From Dastarcus helophoroides (taxonomy: Eukaryota; Arthropoda; Insecta; Coleoptera; Bothrideridae): 64,000 bases of DNA. Location of the stretch: positions 7,830,638 to 7,894,637 of the forward strand of contig CM053333.1 of NCBI GenBank assembly GCA_028583605.1, given 5' to 3'. Positions 46,829-58,198 of this stretch are shown here, one piece after another. The notes below the pieces were generated by a model, which saw only the letters and a program-made list of their open reading frames with translations, had not been told where the DNA came from and searched no databases. Each line of letters starts with the position of its first letter. Positions within the stretch are counted from its first letter, which is position 1. Made by a program: the position numbers and the translations under genes.

Positions 46829-48057
46829 TTTGGTAAGTGAAACAGAGAAGAGAAGGCACAGGTCAATATGATGTTTTTAAGCTGAATCATAAATATTTTG
46901 TAAGACTTTTAACTCTGCTATTATTAAGAAATTTCCCTTCCTTTCTATATTTGTTAGGTGACCACATAATCTGGAACTATGTTGGTTTAGCGATAACTAG
47001 GGGAGACTGGGGTATTGTGGACCGCCTTTTGGCAAATAACTGGCAAAAAAATATTTTTTCTGAAAATTTCAAAGCTTGAATTTGTAGCATAACTAATTAC
47101 CCCTTTTTGGATCGCATCAGTTTGGTTAAATAGTATTAAATTATACAACTTATAACAGTTGGCGCAAAAATTGCATTTTTGAGATTTTGAAAAATGTAGG
47201 AGAATTAGGGACCACTTTGTAAATCGATTAAAAATGGAAAAATGTGGTAGAAAAACATTCTTGTTTTTAATTCAGAATGGCAGAAGATTTATTATGAAAG
47301 AGAGACAAAGTGAAGTGGGGTGGGAAATGGCAATGAAAATCAGTTCGAAACAAAATTATTATTGTGTCCCAAAAAACTATTAGAAATTGCCGAAAAATAA
47401 TGCTGTGCTGAAAATTTGCACAAATAATCACTTATATGCATCAAATACACGAAATTAGCTTGTGAAATGTAAAGAATTTGGTGATCCATAATTCCACCAC
47501 AAAAGTGGTCGGTAATTCCCCGGAGGTCATTTTTTACAATATGGCAGCATATGAGTAACACAGAACAAACTTCATGCAAAACTTCATGTTCCTATCGAAG
47601 AGCTAAGGCTTCGCGAATATTATGAAGATATTTACCTAAGTTGGTTCTCGAAAAATGTGGTCAAATTAGAGGAAACTCCAAAGTGAAAAAAAAAATTTCG
47701 AGGTGTCTCATTTCCATTTGGTATCGAAGCGAGGTAACGGTTCTTGTACACAAGTCGATTATTAAAGGGAAAATGAGGCTAACATGAGGCGAGCTGACGA
47801 CAGTTATTTGTAGCTATTAACCACTACTAGAGAAAAAAATATGAAGCTGGTCCGCAATTCTCCGTGGTCCAGAATACCCCAGTCTTCCCTACATATATAT
47901 GTCTCAGTAAGAAGAAATACTTAGATTATAATTCACTTTTGTATTTGCTCTTTTTTTTTGAATTATTTTTTCTGTTTAAGATTGTTATACGTATTTAGAT
48001 CTAACTAGGCCAAACTCTTTGTTATAAAAACTAAAAAGTTTTTGAGAAACAAATAAA

Positions 48058-48093
<36 letters not shown>
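46829..48093 (+). mobile_element. Truncated LINE-type retroposon with (GATT)n tail, carrying a nested element
   Basis: The same 18 bp, GGATATGTCAAGTTACAC, flank both sides (46811-46828 and 48094-48111). The 3' end reads AAATAAAGATTGATTGATTG with (GATT)n at 48057-48093, the tail style of several non-LTR retrotransposons. Without the 890-bp element nested inside (47000-47889) the retroposon is only about 375 bp. A short frame at its start (KQRREGTGQYDVFKLNHKYF) may be the last piece of an ORF. Confidence 0.75.
47000..47889. mobile_element. TA-inserting non-autonomous DNA element, 890 bp
   Basis: The ends match over 24 bp with two differences: GGGGAGACTGGGGTATT.. on the left and GGGAAGACTGGGGTATT.. 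on the minus strand at the right, both followed by TGGACC. It is flanked by TA on each side (46998-46999 and 47890-47891). There is no transposase. TA targeting suggests mobilisation by a Tc1/mariner-type enzyme, but the terminal sequence differs from the mariners in this window. Confidence 0.8.
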
Positions 48094-48098
<5 letters not shown>

Positions 48099-48237
48099 TG
48101 TCAAGTTACACATGCCTACCAACTTTCAGTATTTTATTTCTTGTCATTTAAACGATATTTAACAAAAATATTAACTAAATTGAAAAATCAAGGAATCTGA
48201 TTCAAGGCAATAATCTTTCTTCAATAAAGGTTCAAAC

Positions 48238-48908
48238 TACGTGACAATACCCTGAAACTCGTTTTGAACATTTCTAATTACTTCGTCTTTTCAGCTCCTC
48301 AATATTTGCAGATTTGGTCTTCAAAACTTTGCTCTTCAAATACCCCCATAAGAAATAGTCCATAGATGTTAAGTCCGGGGACCTGGATGGCCATTTAAAA
48401 GGTCCTCTTCTACTAATCCGTCTGCCTGAAAATACATCATCCAGATACTCACTGACAGGTCTTGCAAAATGAGGAGGGGCACCGTCTTGTTGAAACCAGA
48501 TGTTTCTATTCGGGACATCAGCCTCGACCAGATTAGGAAATATAACAGCTAAATCAGGAATTAGCTCTTCCTGCAAGAATTCTAAATATCCCGCCCCATT
48601 GAGGTTTGCTTGGAAGAAAATTGGTTCTATAACTCGATCACCAACAATCCCTGCTCAAACATTGACTTTCTCGCTGGATGTTGAGTGTGGCTTTCCCTCA
48701 TCCAGTGTGGGTTGTTGTCAGCCCAGTAACGACAATTTTGACGATTTAGCTCACCATTTCACATAAAGGTTGATTCATCTGAAAACAAGATATTTCTATG
48801 CTGAACATTTCTGTCTAGTAGATCCATCATTTGTTCGCAAAACTTGAGTCTTCTATCCGAATCATCTAAGAGTCCATAGAGGATTGTCATTTTATAAGGA
48901 TGAAATTG
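48238..48908 (-). pseudogene. Mariner-type transposase, DD41D, broken
   Basis: The minus strand reads HPYKMTILYGLLDDSDRRLK, FSDEST, KVNVWAGIVGDRVIEPIFFQ, NIWFQQDGAPPHFARPVSEY and SPDLTSMDYFLWGYLKSKVL, then a frameshift and VQNEFQGIVT. The spacing from the aspartate of QQDG to that of SMDYF is 41 residues, as in the rosa-like DD41D group (proteins with the DUF4817-type helix-turn-helix). The N-terminal DNA-binding part is absent: homology stops at about 48908, where the plus-strand mariner begins. Stops and frameshifts interrupt the upstream half. Confidence 0.8.
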
Positions 48909-49943
48909 CATTTTCGTGCGATTATTTTTTACAACTTTCGACGTGGATTAACTCAGCAACAGTGCATGGATGAACTTAATTCAATTTTTGGCGATGAAGC
49001 TCCATCAAGGACCAGTGTTTATTGATGGTATGGTGAATTCAATCGTGGTCGTAGTTCACTCCAAGACGAATTTCGTGAACGTCGTCCAAAATCCGTTGTT
49101 GTTCCGAAAACTATTGATGCTGTGCGCGAACTGATATTGCAAGATCGTCATGTGACCTATCGTGAGATTGAGACAACCTTAGGCATAAGTGGGACCAGCA
49201 TACATTCACTATTGCATGAACATTTGACTGTCAACAAAATTTGTTCGCGTTGGATCCCACACAATTTGTCAATCGCTCAAAAAAAGGCTCGTGTCCATTG
49301 GTCGAAAGAAATGCTCAAAAAATACGATCGCGGTGCTTCGAAACACGTCTATGACATCGTGACAGGTGATGAATCGTGGATTTATGCGTATGAGCCCGAA
49401 AGTAAACAGCAGTCGACTGTATGGGTGTTTCAAGATGAGCCAAATCCAACAAAAGTTGTTCGCGCACGAAGCACTTCCAAGCAAATGGTCGCCTGTTTTT
49501 TCGGGAAAACTGGACATGTCGCAACCGTACCACTAGAACAAAGCAGAATAGTCAATTCTGAGTGGTACACAACCATTTGTTTGCCAGTTGTCTTCCAAGA
49601 AATCAGGAAAACCAACCGCCGAAGACGGATAACTCTTCACCACGACAATGCGAGCTCTCACACATCGGCTCAAACAACTGCATTTTTGAGCACCCAAAAC
49701 ATCGATTTGATGAGTAATCCGCCGTATAGTCCTGACTTGGCACCGAATGACTTCTTTTTATTCCCGTACGTAAAAAACAAACTGAGAGGTCAACGTTTTT
49801 CGACACCTGGAGAAGCGGTTGCTGCATTCAGAATGCATGTTTTGGAGATACCTCAATCAGAGTGACAAAAGTGCTTCGACAATTGGTTCAAACGCATGCA
49901 AAAGTGTATAGATCTTCATGGGGAATATTATGAAAAACAATAA
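48900..49943 (+). pseudogene. Mariner transposase, 347 codons with two in-frame stops
   Basis: One frame runs from ATG 48900 to TAA 49941-49943, the normal mariner length. Only TGA at 49023-49025 (after TSVY) and at 49863-49865 (after IPQSE) interrupt it; both look like single-base changes, probably from an Arg and a Trp codon. Visible features are FRRGLTQQQC in the first helix-turn-helix, WIPHNLSIAQKKARVHW linker, and catalytic TGDESW, HHDNASSH and APNDFFLF with 34 residues between the last two aspartates. The 3' terminal sequence ends GGCAACCCTCT at 50008 before TA. The left terminal repeat is missing: the element is 5'-truncated against 48238-48908. Confidence 0.92.
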
Positions 49944-50141
49944 AGTGATTTTCGATGACTAATATTTGTTTTTGTTCTCTAATCCCGAAATATAAAAGGC
50001 AACCCTCTTATATCAAAAAGAGCGCAAATTAAAATATTAATTGAGTGTCCCAGAATATTTACGAAAAAAAATGTGTTTTTGATTTATTGAATTTATTCCA
50101 AGTTAGAAACTAGCACTGTATATCTACTTTTTTAGAGTATA

Positions 50142-51420
50142 CCAGGTCATTTAATAAGTCCATAGGATAAGTATGAAAAAAACAAAATTTTGACAAAACT
50201 CGATTTTATTATTCAACATAGTTGGCTTTGAGGGCGATACAACGAGTATAGCGATTTTCCAACTTTTCGATACCACTTTTATAGTACGATTTCTCTTTCT
50301 CGACAAAATAGGCCTCAGTTTCAGCGATTACTTCATCATTGGACTTAATTTTTTTTCCAACAAGCATTCTCTTGAGCTCTGAAAACAGGAAAAAGTCGCT
50401 GGGGGCTAAATCTGGAGAATACGGTGGGTGGATAAGCGATTCGAAGCCCAATTCATTCAATTTTGCAATCGTTTTCATCGATTTGTGACACGGTGCATTG
50501 TCTTGGTGAAACAACACTTGTTTTTACAAATGTGGCCGTTTCTTTGCGATTTCAGCTTTCAATCGATCCAAAAGTGTACAGTGATAGTCGCTGTTGATAG
50601 TGGTTCCCTTTTGGAGATAGTCGATGAATATTATTCCGTTCGCATCCCAAAATGCAGAAGCAATCACCTTACCGGTCTACTACTGCGTCTTTGCTCGCTT
50701 TGGATTCAGTTCGTCGACTGCTGTCCACTCAGCTGACTGTCTTTTGGATTCTGGTGTGTAATAGTGAAGCCATGTCTCATTAATTGTCACATATCGACGA
50801 TAGAATTCCATTTTATTGCGGTTTAACAGCGCCAAACGCTCCTCTGAACCATCGATTCGTTGTTAATTTTGGTCAACTGTGAGCTCAGGCGGCACCCACT
50901 TTGCACAGAGTTTTCGCATACCCAAATGTTCGTGTAAAATGGCAAAAACAGTACCATTTGATATCTTTACAATGTCAGGTAGCTCGTGCACCTTCAATTT
51001 GCGATCGTTCATAACCAATTTGTGGATTTTTTTGATGTTTTCTGGAATAACAGCCTCATTTGGGCGTCCACGGCGCTCTGCATCATTTGTGCTGGTGCGA
51101 CCACGTTTAAATTCAGCAATCCACTTCTCTACCATTTGTCTCGATGGAGCAGAGTTCGGATAATGGTTATCAAGGCATTATTTGGTTTCCACTGTATTTT
51201 TTTTCATCAAAAAGCAATGCTTTATCAAAACTCGAAACTCACTTTTTTTCAATAACAAAAGTTGCTTCACACAAAATGCTATAACTCACAAATCAATAGT
51301 CAGATTGCTGTCAAATTTATACACGTATCGTTTGAAGGTTAGTACTAAATAAAAATCACATGGAAAAAAATCTAGTAACGCCATCTATGTGTCATCCTAT
51401 GAACTTTTTGAATGGACTGT
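50142..51420 (-). mobile_element. Mariner element with both ends, 1279 bp
   Basis: The terminal inverted repeats are CCAGGTCATTTAATAAGTCC (left) and ACAGTCCATTCAAAAAGTTC (right, minus strand), both continuing into ATAGGAT. They agree at 21 of 27 positions. TA flanks each end (50140-50141 and 51421-51422). Confidence 0.9.
50209..51135 (-). pseudogene. Mariner transposase, broken, first catalytic Asp changed to Asn
   Basis: The N-terminal frame (51135-50863) gives MVEKWIAEFKRGRTSTNDAE and LHEHLGMRKLCAKWVPPELT. The middle, in other frames, reads VTINETWLHYYTPESKRQSA and GIIFIDYLQKGTTINS. The C-terminal frame (50517-50209) gives HQDNAPCHKSMKTIAKLNEL and SPDLAPSDFFLF, with the DD34D spacing. The first catalytic residue, normally Asp in the DETW motif, is Asn (codon 50779-50781), and several stops and frameshifts are present. 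This copy is inactive on both counts. Confidence 0.9.
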
Positions 51421-51422
51421 TA

Positions 51423-51860
51423 TGTATACATTTAATAGCTAAAAATATTAGGTATATGTTATACGACTGAAATAACCCTCAGTAAGAAAAAGTGTTAGTT
51501 AGAGAGGGTCACTCCTTCCTCTGGTCCATTAGATATGTTGATTGTTTTATTACAAGTTGGAGGGAGTTTGGCAAATTAGCTTATGATTACATTCATCACA
51601 CGGTATTTACCGCTATTAGTTAATAAGAGGGTACAAAATCCCGAGGGAGACGAATCCTGCATATAAGGGATACTTGCGAACACCCCAATACATATTTGCA
51701 TACATGACAACTTGTAATCCGATCTTTAGCTCTAGGTTATCATCATGCCGTTTATGTTAAACATTCGTTGTTACTGTCCACTGGATTAATAAGTTGACGG
51801 TAATGTCAACTTAATCAAATAAGTCTGCAGAGTTACGTATTCAATCTTGGTGCAAGGTGG
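51423..51860. other. Unannotated stretch
   Basis: Moderately AT-rich, apparently single-copy in this window, with no recognisable frame. Confidence 0.45.
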
Positions 51861-54282
51861 CGGATGAGCAGTGGCGGCTGGTGTATAGGCACTGTGGAAC
51901 TGCAGCACCCCCAATTTCGTTTACAAGTTTTTTCTCAAAATTTTCTGAACACTTTTCATTACACAATTTTTTGTAGAAATTTTAAATTGTCTCTGATTTC
52001 TTTTTATAGAAATTTTAGGTTTCTTTCATGAAGTAACGATATTTAAAAACTTATTTTATTTTTAATATTGATCAAAATCACATTTTCAAAAACTAATTTT
52101 TGTATAAGTTACGAGAAAGAAATCAATATTTCGAGCAGGAATTAAAATGTAAAAAAAACTCAAATTTCTTTGAAAATGTCAACATTTTACAATTACAATT
52201 TCAAGAAAAAATCTAAATCCAACTAATTTCTGTGAAAGTTTTAAGGAAGAAATCAATATTTCGAGAAGGAATTAAAATGTTAAGAAATAACTCAAATTTC
52301 GTTGAAAATGTCAACATTTTGAGAAAATAATTACAATTTCAAGAGATAAAATCTAAATCCAAGTCGTCTCGCATTTTACCATTTCTCTAAAAAATAAGTT
52401 AATGCGGCATCTTCGAATTTTTACCTCAAATTTTATTTTGTACAAAAATTTTGAGTGTTTTTCAGATATTTCGATTTTTTTTAGGAAATTTTGATTTTTT
52501 CTGCAAAGTTTCCATTTTTTCTAAATATTTTATGAAAAGAAATTTTCCAGTTGTTGTTCTTAGTTATTTTTTAAATTTCTTCTAGAAATTTTAACTTCTA
52601 CAGATTTTTTTTTATGTTCCTCTAATTTGCTTTAAAAATATCGTTTTTTCATGACATTCTAATAATTTAAAATTCATTTTATTTTGCTGTTTTGACAAAA
52701 AATGTTTGAAAAAAACCTGAAAGCTACATAAAACTTTCAACATTTTGGAAAAATCAAAACATTTTGACTTTTTTTTAAAGATATTTCAATTTTTTCAAAT
52801 TTCGACTTTTACTCTATGATATTTTGATTTTTCTTCCTATATTGTGTTTTTTAAACATTTTATACAAAGAATTGTTCTTGAAATTTCGACTTTTCCTGGA
52901 GATTTTGTCTTTAAAATAGTTTTTCTTGTAAAAAATTTGATTTCTCTCTAGTTTGTTTTGAAAATTTAAAAGTTTTTTAACGAAATTTTAATATATTAAA
53001 GTCCATTTTATTTTGTAATTTTGATAAGAAACTAAAAATTATTAAGGATATGTGTAGGTAAAATAAACTTCAAATATGCCTAAAAATTAGAAAACTTTGA
53101 GAAAAATATTGAAATTTCATGAAAAATAAACCTAGTAAATTTTAACCTTTTTTAAAATTTGATATTTTTCTAAAAAATTATCACTACTGTAGGACTAAAG
53201 AAAATTCTGAATCGGAATTTCCAATTTCCAAAGTATAAATTTAGGGAAAATAAACTTCAAATTTGCATAAAAATAAGCAAATTTTGGGAAAAATATTTAA
53301 ATTTCAAGAAAAAATTAACCTTGTAAATTTCAACCTTTTTTACAACTTGATATTTCTCTAAAAAAACTACTGTAGGACCAAAGAAAATTCTCAATCGGAA
53401 ATTCCAATTTTTCTAGAAATGTTAAATTTATTCTTAAAATTCTCAAGTTCGAATTTAAAATTCAAATTTCGATAAAAAAAGATCGAAATTTAAAGAATAA
53501 ACTCAAAATTTCAAGAGAAAGCAGATCATATTTCTAAAAAAAGTTGAAATTTCTTGTTTGTAAACATTTTTCCAAAGAAAGTTGACATTTTCGGAATCAA
53601 AGAAAAAAAAATTTTTGAGATAAATTGATTATCAAAAATATTCTAATAATTTCGACTTTTAAAGTAGAAATTATTGAAATTTTTGAGAAAAAGAGTCAAC
53701 ATTTTTAGAAGAGTCTCAAATTTTCAAAATTAAAATTAATCAAAATGTTAAAAAAAATTCGTTAACGATGTACTATTCTAATTTAATTTTTTTCTAGTAA
53801 TTTTGAAGTTCCATAGAAATTTCAAAAATCAAATATTCCAGCTTGAAGCCAATTTTTTGTGATTAAAATTTAAATTTTGGGAATTTATTTGTACATAAAA
53901 TGCAAGTTTTTTTGGAGATTTGTTTTAAAACTGCACAATTTTAAAAATAGAAATTTTTGTTATTAATTTTTTTACTATTTGAGTGTTGTTTCAAAATTTT
54001 TCTCAAAAAATGTAAATTAAGAAAGAAAAACAGTATCACTTTTAAAAAATAAAGCTAAAGTTATCAGAAAAGACGAATTTTTAAAAAAACTCAAGTTAAA
54101 AAAAAAATGAAATTTCGAAAAAAATTTTCAATTTTTAAAATGGTCAACATTTTTAATAATTTAATGTGATTAAAAGACCAAAAAATATCGACATTTAAAA
54201 TGCATTGCAGAGTTTTTAATTAAATTTTCAAGGAAGCTACATTTTTTGAATATTGGAGAAAACTCAAAATTATCAAAAAATT

Positions 54283-54284
<2 letters not shown>

Positions 54285-54332
<48 letters not shown>
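54285..54332. repeat. (TA)n microsatellite
   Basis: A perfect TA run of 48 bp inside the 51869-56473 element. Confidence 0.98.
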
Positions 54333-54334
<2 letters not shown>

Positions 54335-54736
54335 CAATTCCCTTATACCGTAAGGTGTCAGGATAAAAAAAAATTCATAATTATCAAAAAAGTTGAAATT
54401 TTGAAAAGCTAAAATTTTGAAAAAAAGCGAAATTTCCAATATTCCGCATTTAAAATGGATCTTTTTTTTTAGTCGAATATTTAATTGGAAATGTTTAAAA
54501 AAATGTATAAATAAAATTTAAAAAAAAGTTTGAACTTTTCAAAAAAAGTCAAGATTTCAGAGTCGAAATTTTGAAATAAAAGTCGAAGTGTTGAAATGGA
54601 GTTGAAATTTTTCGAAATAGTCGAAAATACCAATAAAAGGTTATAAGAAATGGCTGACTTAAAAAGAATCACAATTTTCAAATAAAGAATCGTCAGTTTT
54701 CAAAAAATGTTAACATTTTGAAAATAGTTAAAATTA

Positions 54737-55153
54737 CAGGATATACTTCTTCCGGGATTGGACCGTGTCAAAGAACTACTAAAAGTGTTCGACGTTTCGC
54801 CCACCATCGTAGGGGGCTTCTTCAGGAACAAAGAAAGAAAAATAGATGAAAAGAGGAATATGAGGGAATATGCAAAAAAGAAAAGGCCAATTTCAAAACA
54901 TCAGAGCACGGTAACTCAGTTACTGAGTTACCGTGCTGTGGGCGAAACGTCACTTTTAGTAGTTTTTTTAAAAATTGAAACACAGAACTTGTTCCCTGAA
55001 ACCAAGAAAAATTAAAAAACACAACAAAGGTTGCTCTAACGCGTTTCGACAGCCAAGCTGTCATCTTCAGAGAGAAAAGTAGTTTTTTGACACGGTCCAA
55101 TCCCGGAAGAAGTATATCCTGTACTGACTCTGGCCGTGGAAACCTTCGTTATC
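54737..55153 (+). mobile_element. Foldback retroposon family 1, copy 3
   Basis: CAGGATATACTTCTTCCGGG at the left recurs inverted at about 55095-55125, followed by the CCTTCGTTATC end. A perfect 13-bp direct repeat ATAGTTAAAATTA flanks it (54724-54736 and 55154-55166). At about 54830-54790 on the minus strand it has CTGAAGA, one A, the stem GCCC/GGGC around CCTACGATGGT, then GAAACG. A near-perfect palindrome (GGTAACTCAGTTACTGAGTTACC) marks the junction of its arms. Confidence 0.82.
54969..55077 (+). mobile_element. Foldback retroposon family 2, monomer nested in family 1
   Basis: This 109-bp copy has the blocks GTTCCCTGAAACCAAGAAAA, CAACAAAGGTTGCTCTAACG and GCGTTTCGACAGCCAAGCTG. It is flanked by AGTAGTTTTTT on both sides (54958-54968 and 55078-55088). 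On the minus strand its hairpin is CTGAAGA, U, GACAG, CTTGG loop, CTGTC, GAAACG. A single arm was enough to insert, so the foldback dimer is not required. Confidence 0.8.
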
Positions 55154-56481
55154 ATAGTTAAAATTAAAAAAAAATAGTCAACATTTTTAGGTTTTCCAAA
55201 AATTTTAAATCTTGGGAAATGACCAAAATTTTGAAAAATTCGAACATTTGAAAAGGCCGGAATTTTCATCAAACTGGGAATTAAAATGAAAAGTCGAAAA
55301 TTCCAAAAAAGTGCAGATTTAAGAAAAGGTTAAAATTTTCAATAAAGTAAGTCGAAATTTGTTGACAAGGCAAATATTTTCAAAATCTTTCACATTTCTA
55401 AAAGAAGTCAAAATTTTGCAAAAGAAGAAATTTTTAAAAAGAAAAAGTCGAAATTTTATAGTTGAAATTATGAAAATATCAAAATTTGCAAAAGATTTGA
55501 GAATTATTATCGAAATTACGAAATAATTCGAAATTTTAAAAAAGTTTCAATTTTGAATAGTTGGGAAATTTGCACTTAACTTTTCAATAAAAAACAGAAT
55601 ATTGAAAACAAGTGAAAATTATCAGATAGATCGAGGTTTTCAAAAGTCGAAATATTGAATAGTTAAAATTTTGGAAAAAGTTTAAATTTTTGCTAGTTAA
55701 AATTTTTAATCAAAGTGAACCATTTTTTTAAAAAGTTGAAATTTTTAGTCACAAAAATTAAAATTTTGAAAAATGCCAAAAATTTCATAAAATGTCAAAA
55801 TTTTCAAAAAATGTCAAAATTTTTAAAAAAATCGAAATTTTGAAAGAATTTGGAAAATTAATAAGTAGCGAAATTTTTAACAACAAAAATCAAAAAATAA
55901 TTAAAATTCTGCATAATAGTTGACATTTAAATAAAAACCAGTCGAAATTATTAAGAATCGAATTTTTCAATAAAAAAATTATAATTTTCAAGAAAAAAAT
56001 TATAAACAAAGATGAAGTTTAGAAAAAAGTCGAAAATTTAACAAGTCAAAAGTCCAGTTTTGAACAAATTTACATTTTCAGGAAAAGTAAGAATTTTCAA
56101 ATGGTAAAAATTAAAAAAAAACCCTAATAAATTATTTTCAAAAAAATTACAAAAAAAAACAGAACACAGAAAAGTCTAAATATTTACGAAAATACGAAAA
56201 TTTTTAAAAGAGTACTTACAGTTTTTCAGAAAAGTCAATAATTAAAAATAAAATAAGGTCGAGATTACAAGAAAAAAGTCTAAATTTTGCAGTAGAGTCG
56301 AAATTTGGAAAAAAACCGAACCTTTCAAAAAACGCGCCAATATCAAAAGTTTTCATTGTCAAGTTTTCAAAGAAATATAAAATTGTTGACATTTTTAGTC
56401 GAAATCTCAAAAATTTTAAAACGCTAAACATTGTCGCAGCCCCCCCATTAGTTTTGGCTACGAGCAGCCACTGCGGATGAG

Positions 56482-58198
56482 CCAAATTTTTCAAAAGTTT
56501 ACGCTTAATTGCGTATTATATGTATAATTACGTATTACGTATTGTATGAACGTTTAACGATCAGTTAACCGAGGTAAAGCTGCTAGTCAATTTAAACAAA
56601 GCTTACGCAAATACAGTAAACGAATAGAGCATAAATGATGCTAAATCGAAACTGGACAGTTGTGGTTTCAGTAGCTGCGATGAACCTTATTCCGGTCACG
56701 GCTTTGACCGTATCTCATGTCACGTATTGTGTTTCCAAACACGATGCTAGTCTGTGATATGGACATGGTTGTCGATAGCCGATTACTTCTCTCATTCCCT
56801 TCGATTTCTTCGCACGGACTAACACGGACGAATCCACCACCATACTTGATTGTGATGTGATGATGCTTCGTATCTCTTTAAATATAGTACGTGTCTGCCA
56901 TTTTTAGTCAATTTTCCTTTTTATATTTATTTTTTACTATCTGATTTATGGCTACAAACGTGGATATTTCAGACATTTCAGTTGTAATATTTCAGAATTT
57001 CAGTAGTAATGTATTTTGCTAAACTGAAATGCAACAAAGCGTATGTCCTATTAAATATGAAATGATTTCAATGCGAAGTAATGCTAACAAAAACGTATTT
57101 TCTGCAAGATTTGTTTCGAATAGGAGTGAGTGTGTGCTCGAATCGCGATCAAACCGACCATTGTTGATTTAATTGTTTCCGTTTTTGCGCAACGCCTGTG
57201 CGCTACGTCGAGAGGGTGAATTTATCAGCAGTAACCAATAAGTGTCGCAGAACATTTTTCTACAAAAAGAGTATGCATAGTATAACTTATCCAACAGTTA
57301 TACCTAAATCAAGTGGATTTTATGAACGAATCAGTCAGACGACATTCTCATTACTAACCATTATACATACTTGTAACCAGAGACTACTTGTAACGAAGGG
57401 ACATGTATTTATAATTGTAACATAAGGGACGTTTGTGGAACATTTTTGGGCTTATTTTTCAAATTTCTAATGAACATTGATAAAGTATAATTAACCAAAT
57501 AACTAATCAGCTCTGTGACGTTGTTTCAATTAAGTACAGCAAAATATCACTTCACTGTTCCACTCGTACATTTCGCTGACGAATCAAATCGAAAAAATGT
57601 TGTATTTATTTTGCTACACTCACTACAAAACGTCTTATTTTTGTTAACAAAACGCTCTAAATAAATGAGTCCAATAAGTAATTAATATTAAGCTTTGGTG
57701 CGATTTGATTGTGTGAAATATTGAGAGTCTCTGTTTTGTATAAATTCCGAAATCGTTAATAATGCCCTTCGTCATGCTAAAAGGTCTATGTATATCAGAT
57801 CGTCTTTCCGGCCTCGGCTTCTTTCGCTAATTACCCTTCTAAATTGTGCAATTATCAACAAATTATTCTTCACAAAATAATCAACCCACCATTGTTTATC
57901 GACGAGAATTAATAACAATATCACAAATTGTGCAACATATTAAAAATATTAGATAAGTATTGAAGATATATCCAATTTTACTAAGAAACAGATGTTAGTG
58001 GATGTGGTTTCATATTTCTCATATAGTGTCAGTTTGCAACAAATGCCACATTTAGGGTAGCTTATCCTATTTCAGGCTATTATATTTTTAAGTGAGTGTG
58101 TAATACCTATTTATGGTATTATAATAGATAAATCGATCGAAACATTTCAACAAAAAAAACAAAATTAGAACCTTTTGCTACATTATTATGGGTAGATA
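56482..58198. other. About 1.7 kb without recognisable genes
   Basis: The stretch 56600-56900 is less AT-rich than its surroundings and may be host single-copy DNA. No frame beginning with ATG is protein-like, and I see no repeat borders. Confidence 0.5.

Larger units (their letters stand above)
51869..56473. mobile_element. hAT-like element with satellite interior, 4605 bp
   Basis: The ends read CAGTGGCGGCTGGT (left) and CAGTGGCTGCTCGT (right, minus strand), 12 of 14 matching. A perfect octamer CGGATGAG flanks both sides (51861-51868 and 56474-56481). Poly-C/G stretches (GCACCCCC, GCCCCCCC) lie inside each end. The interior is T-rich satellite to about 52900, then increasingly A-rich to 56400, with a TA microsatellite at 54285-54332. 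It contains a family-1 foldback retroposon (54737-55153), itself interrupted by a family-2 copy. There is no transposase. Confidence 0.88.
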
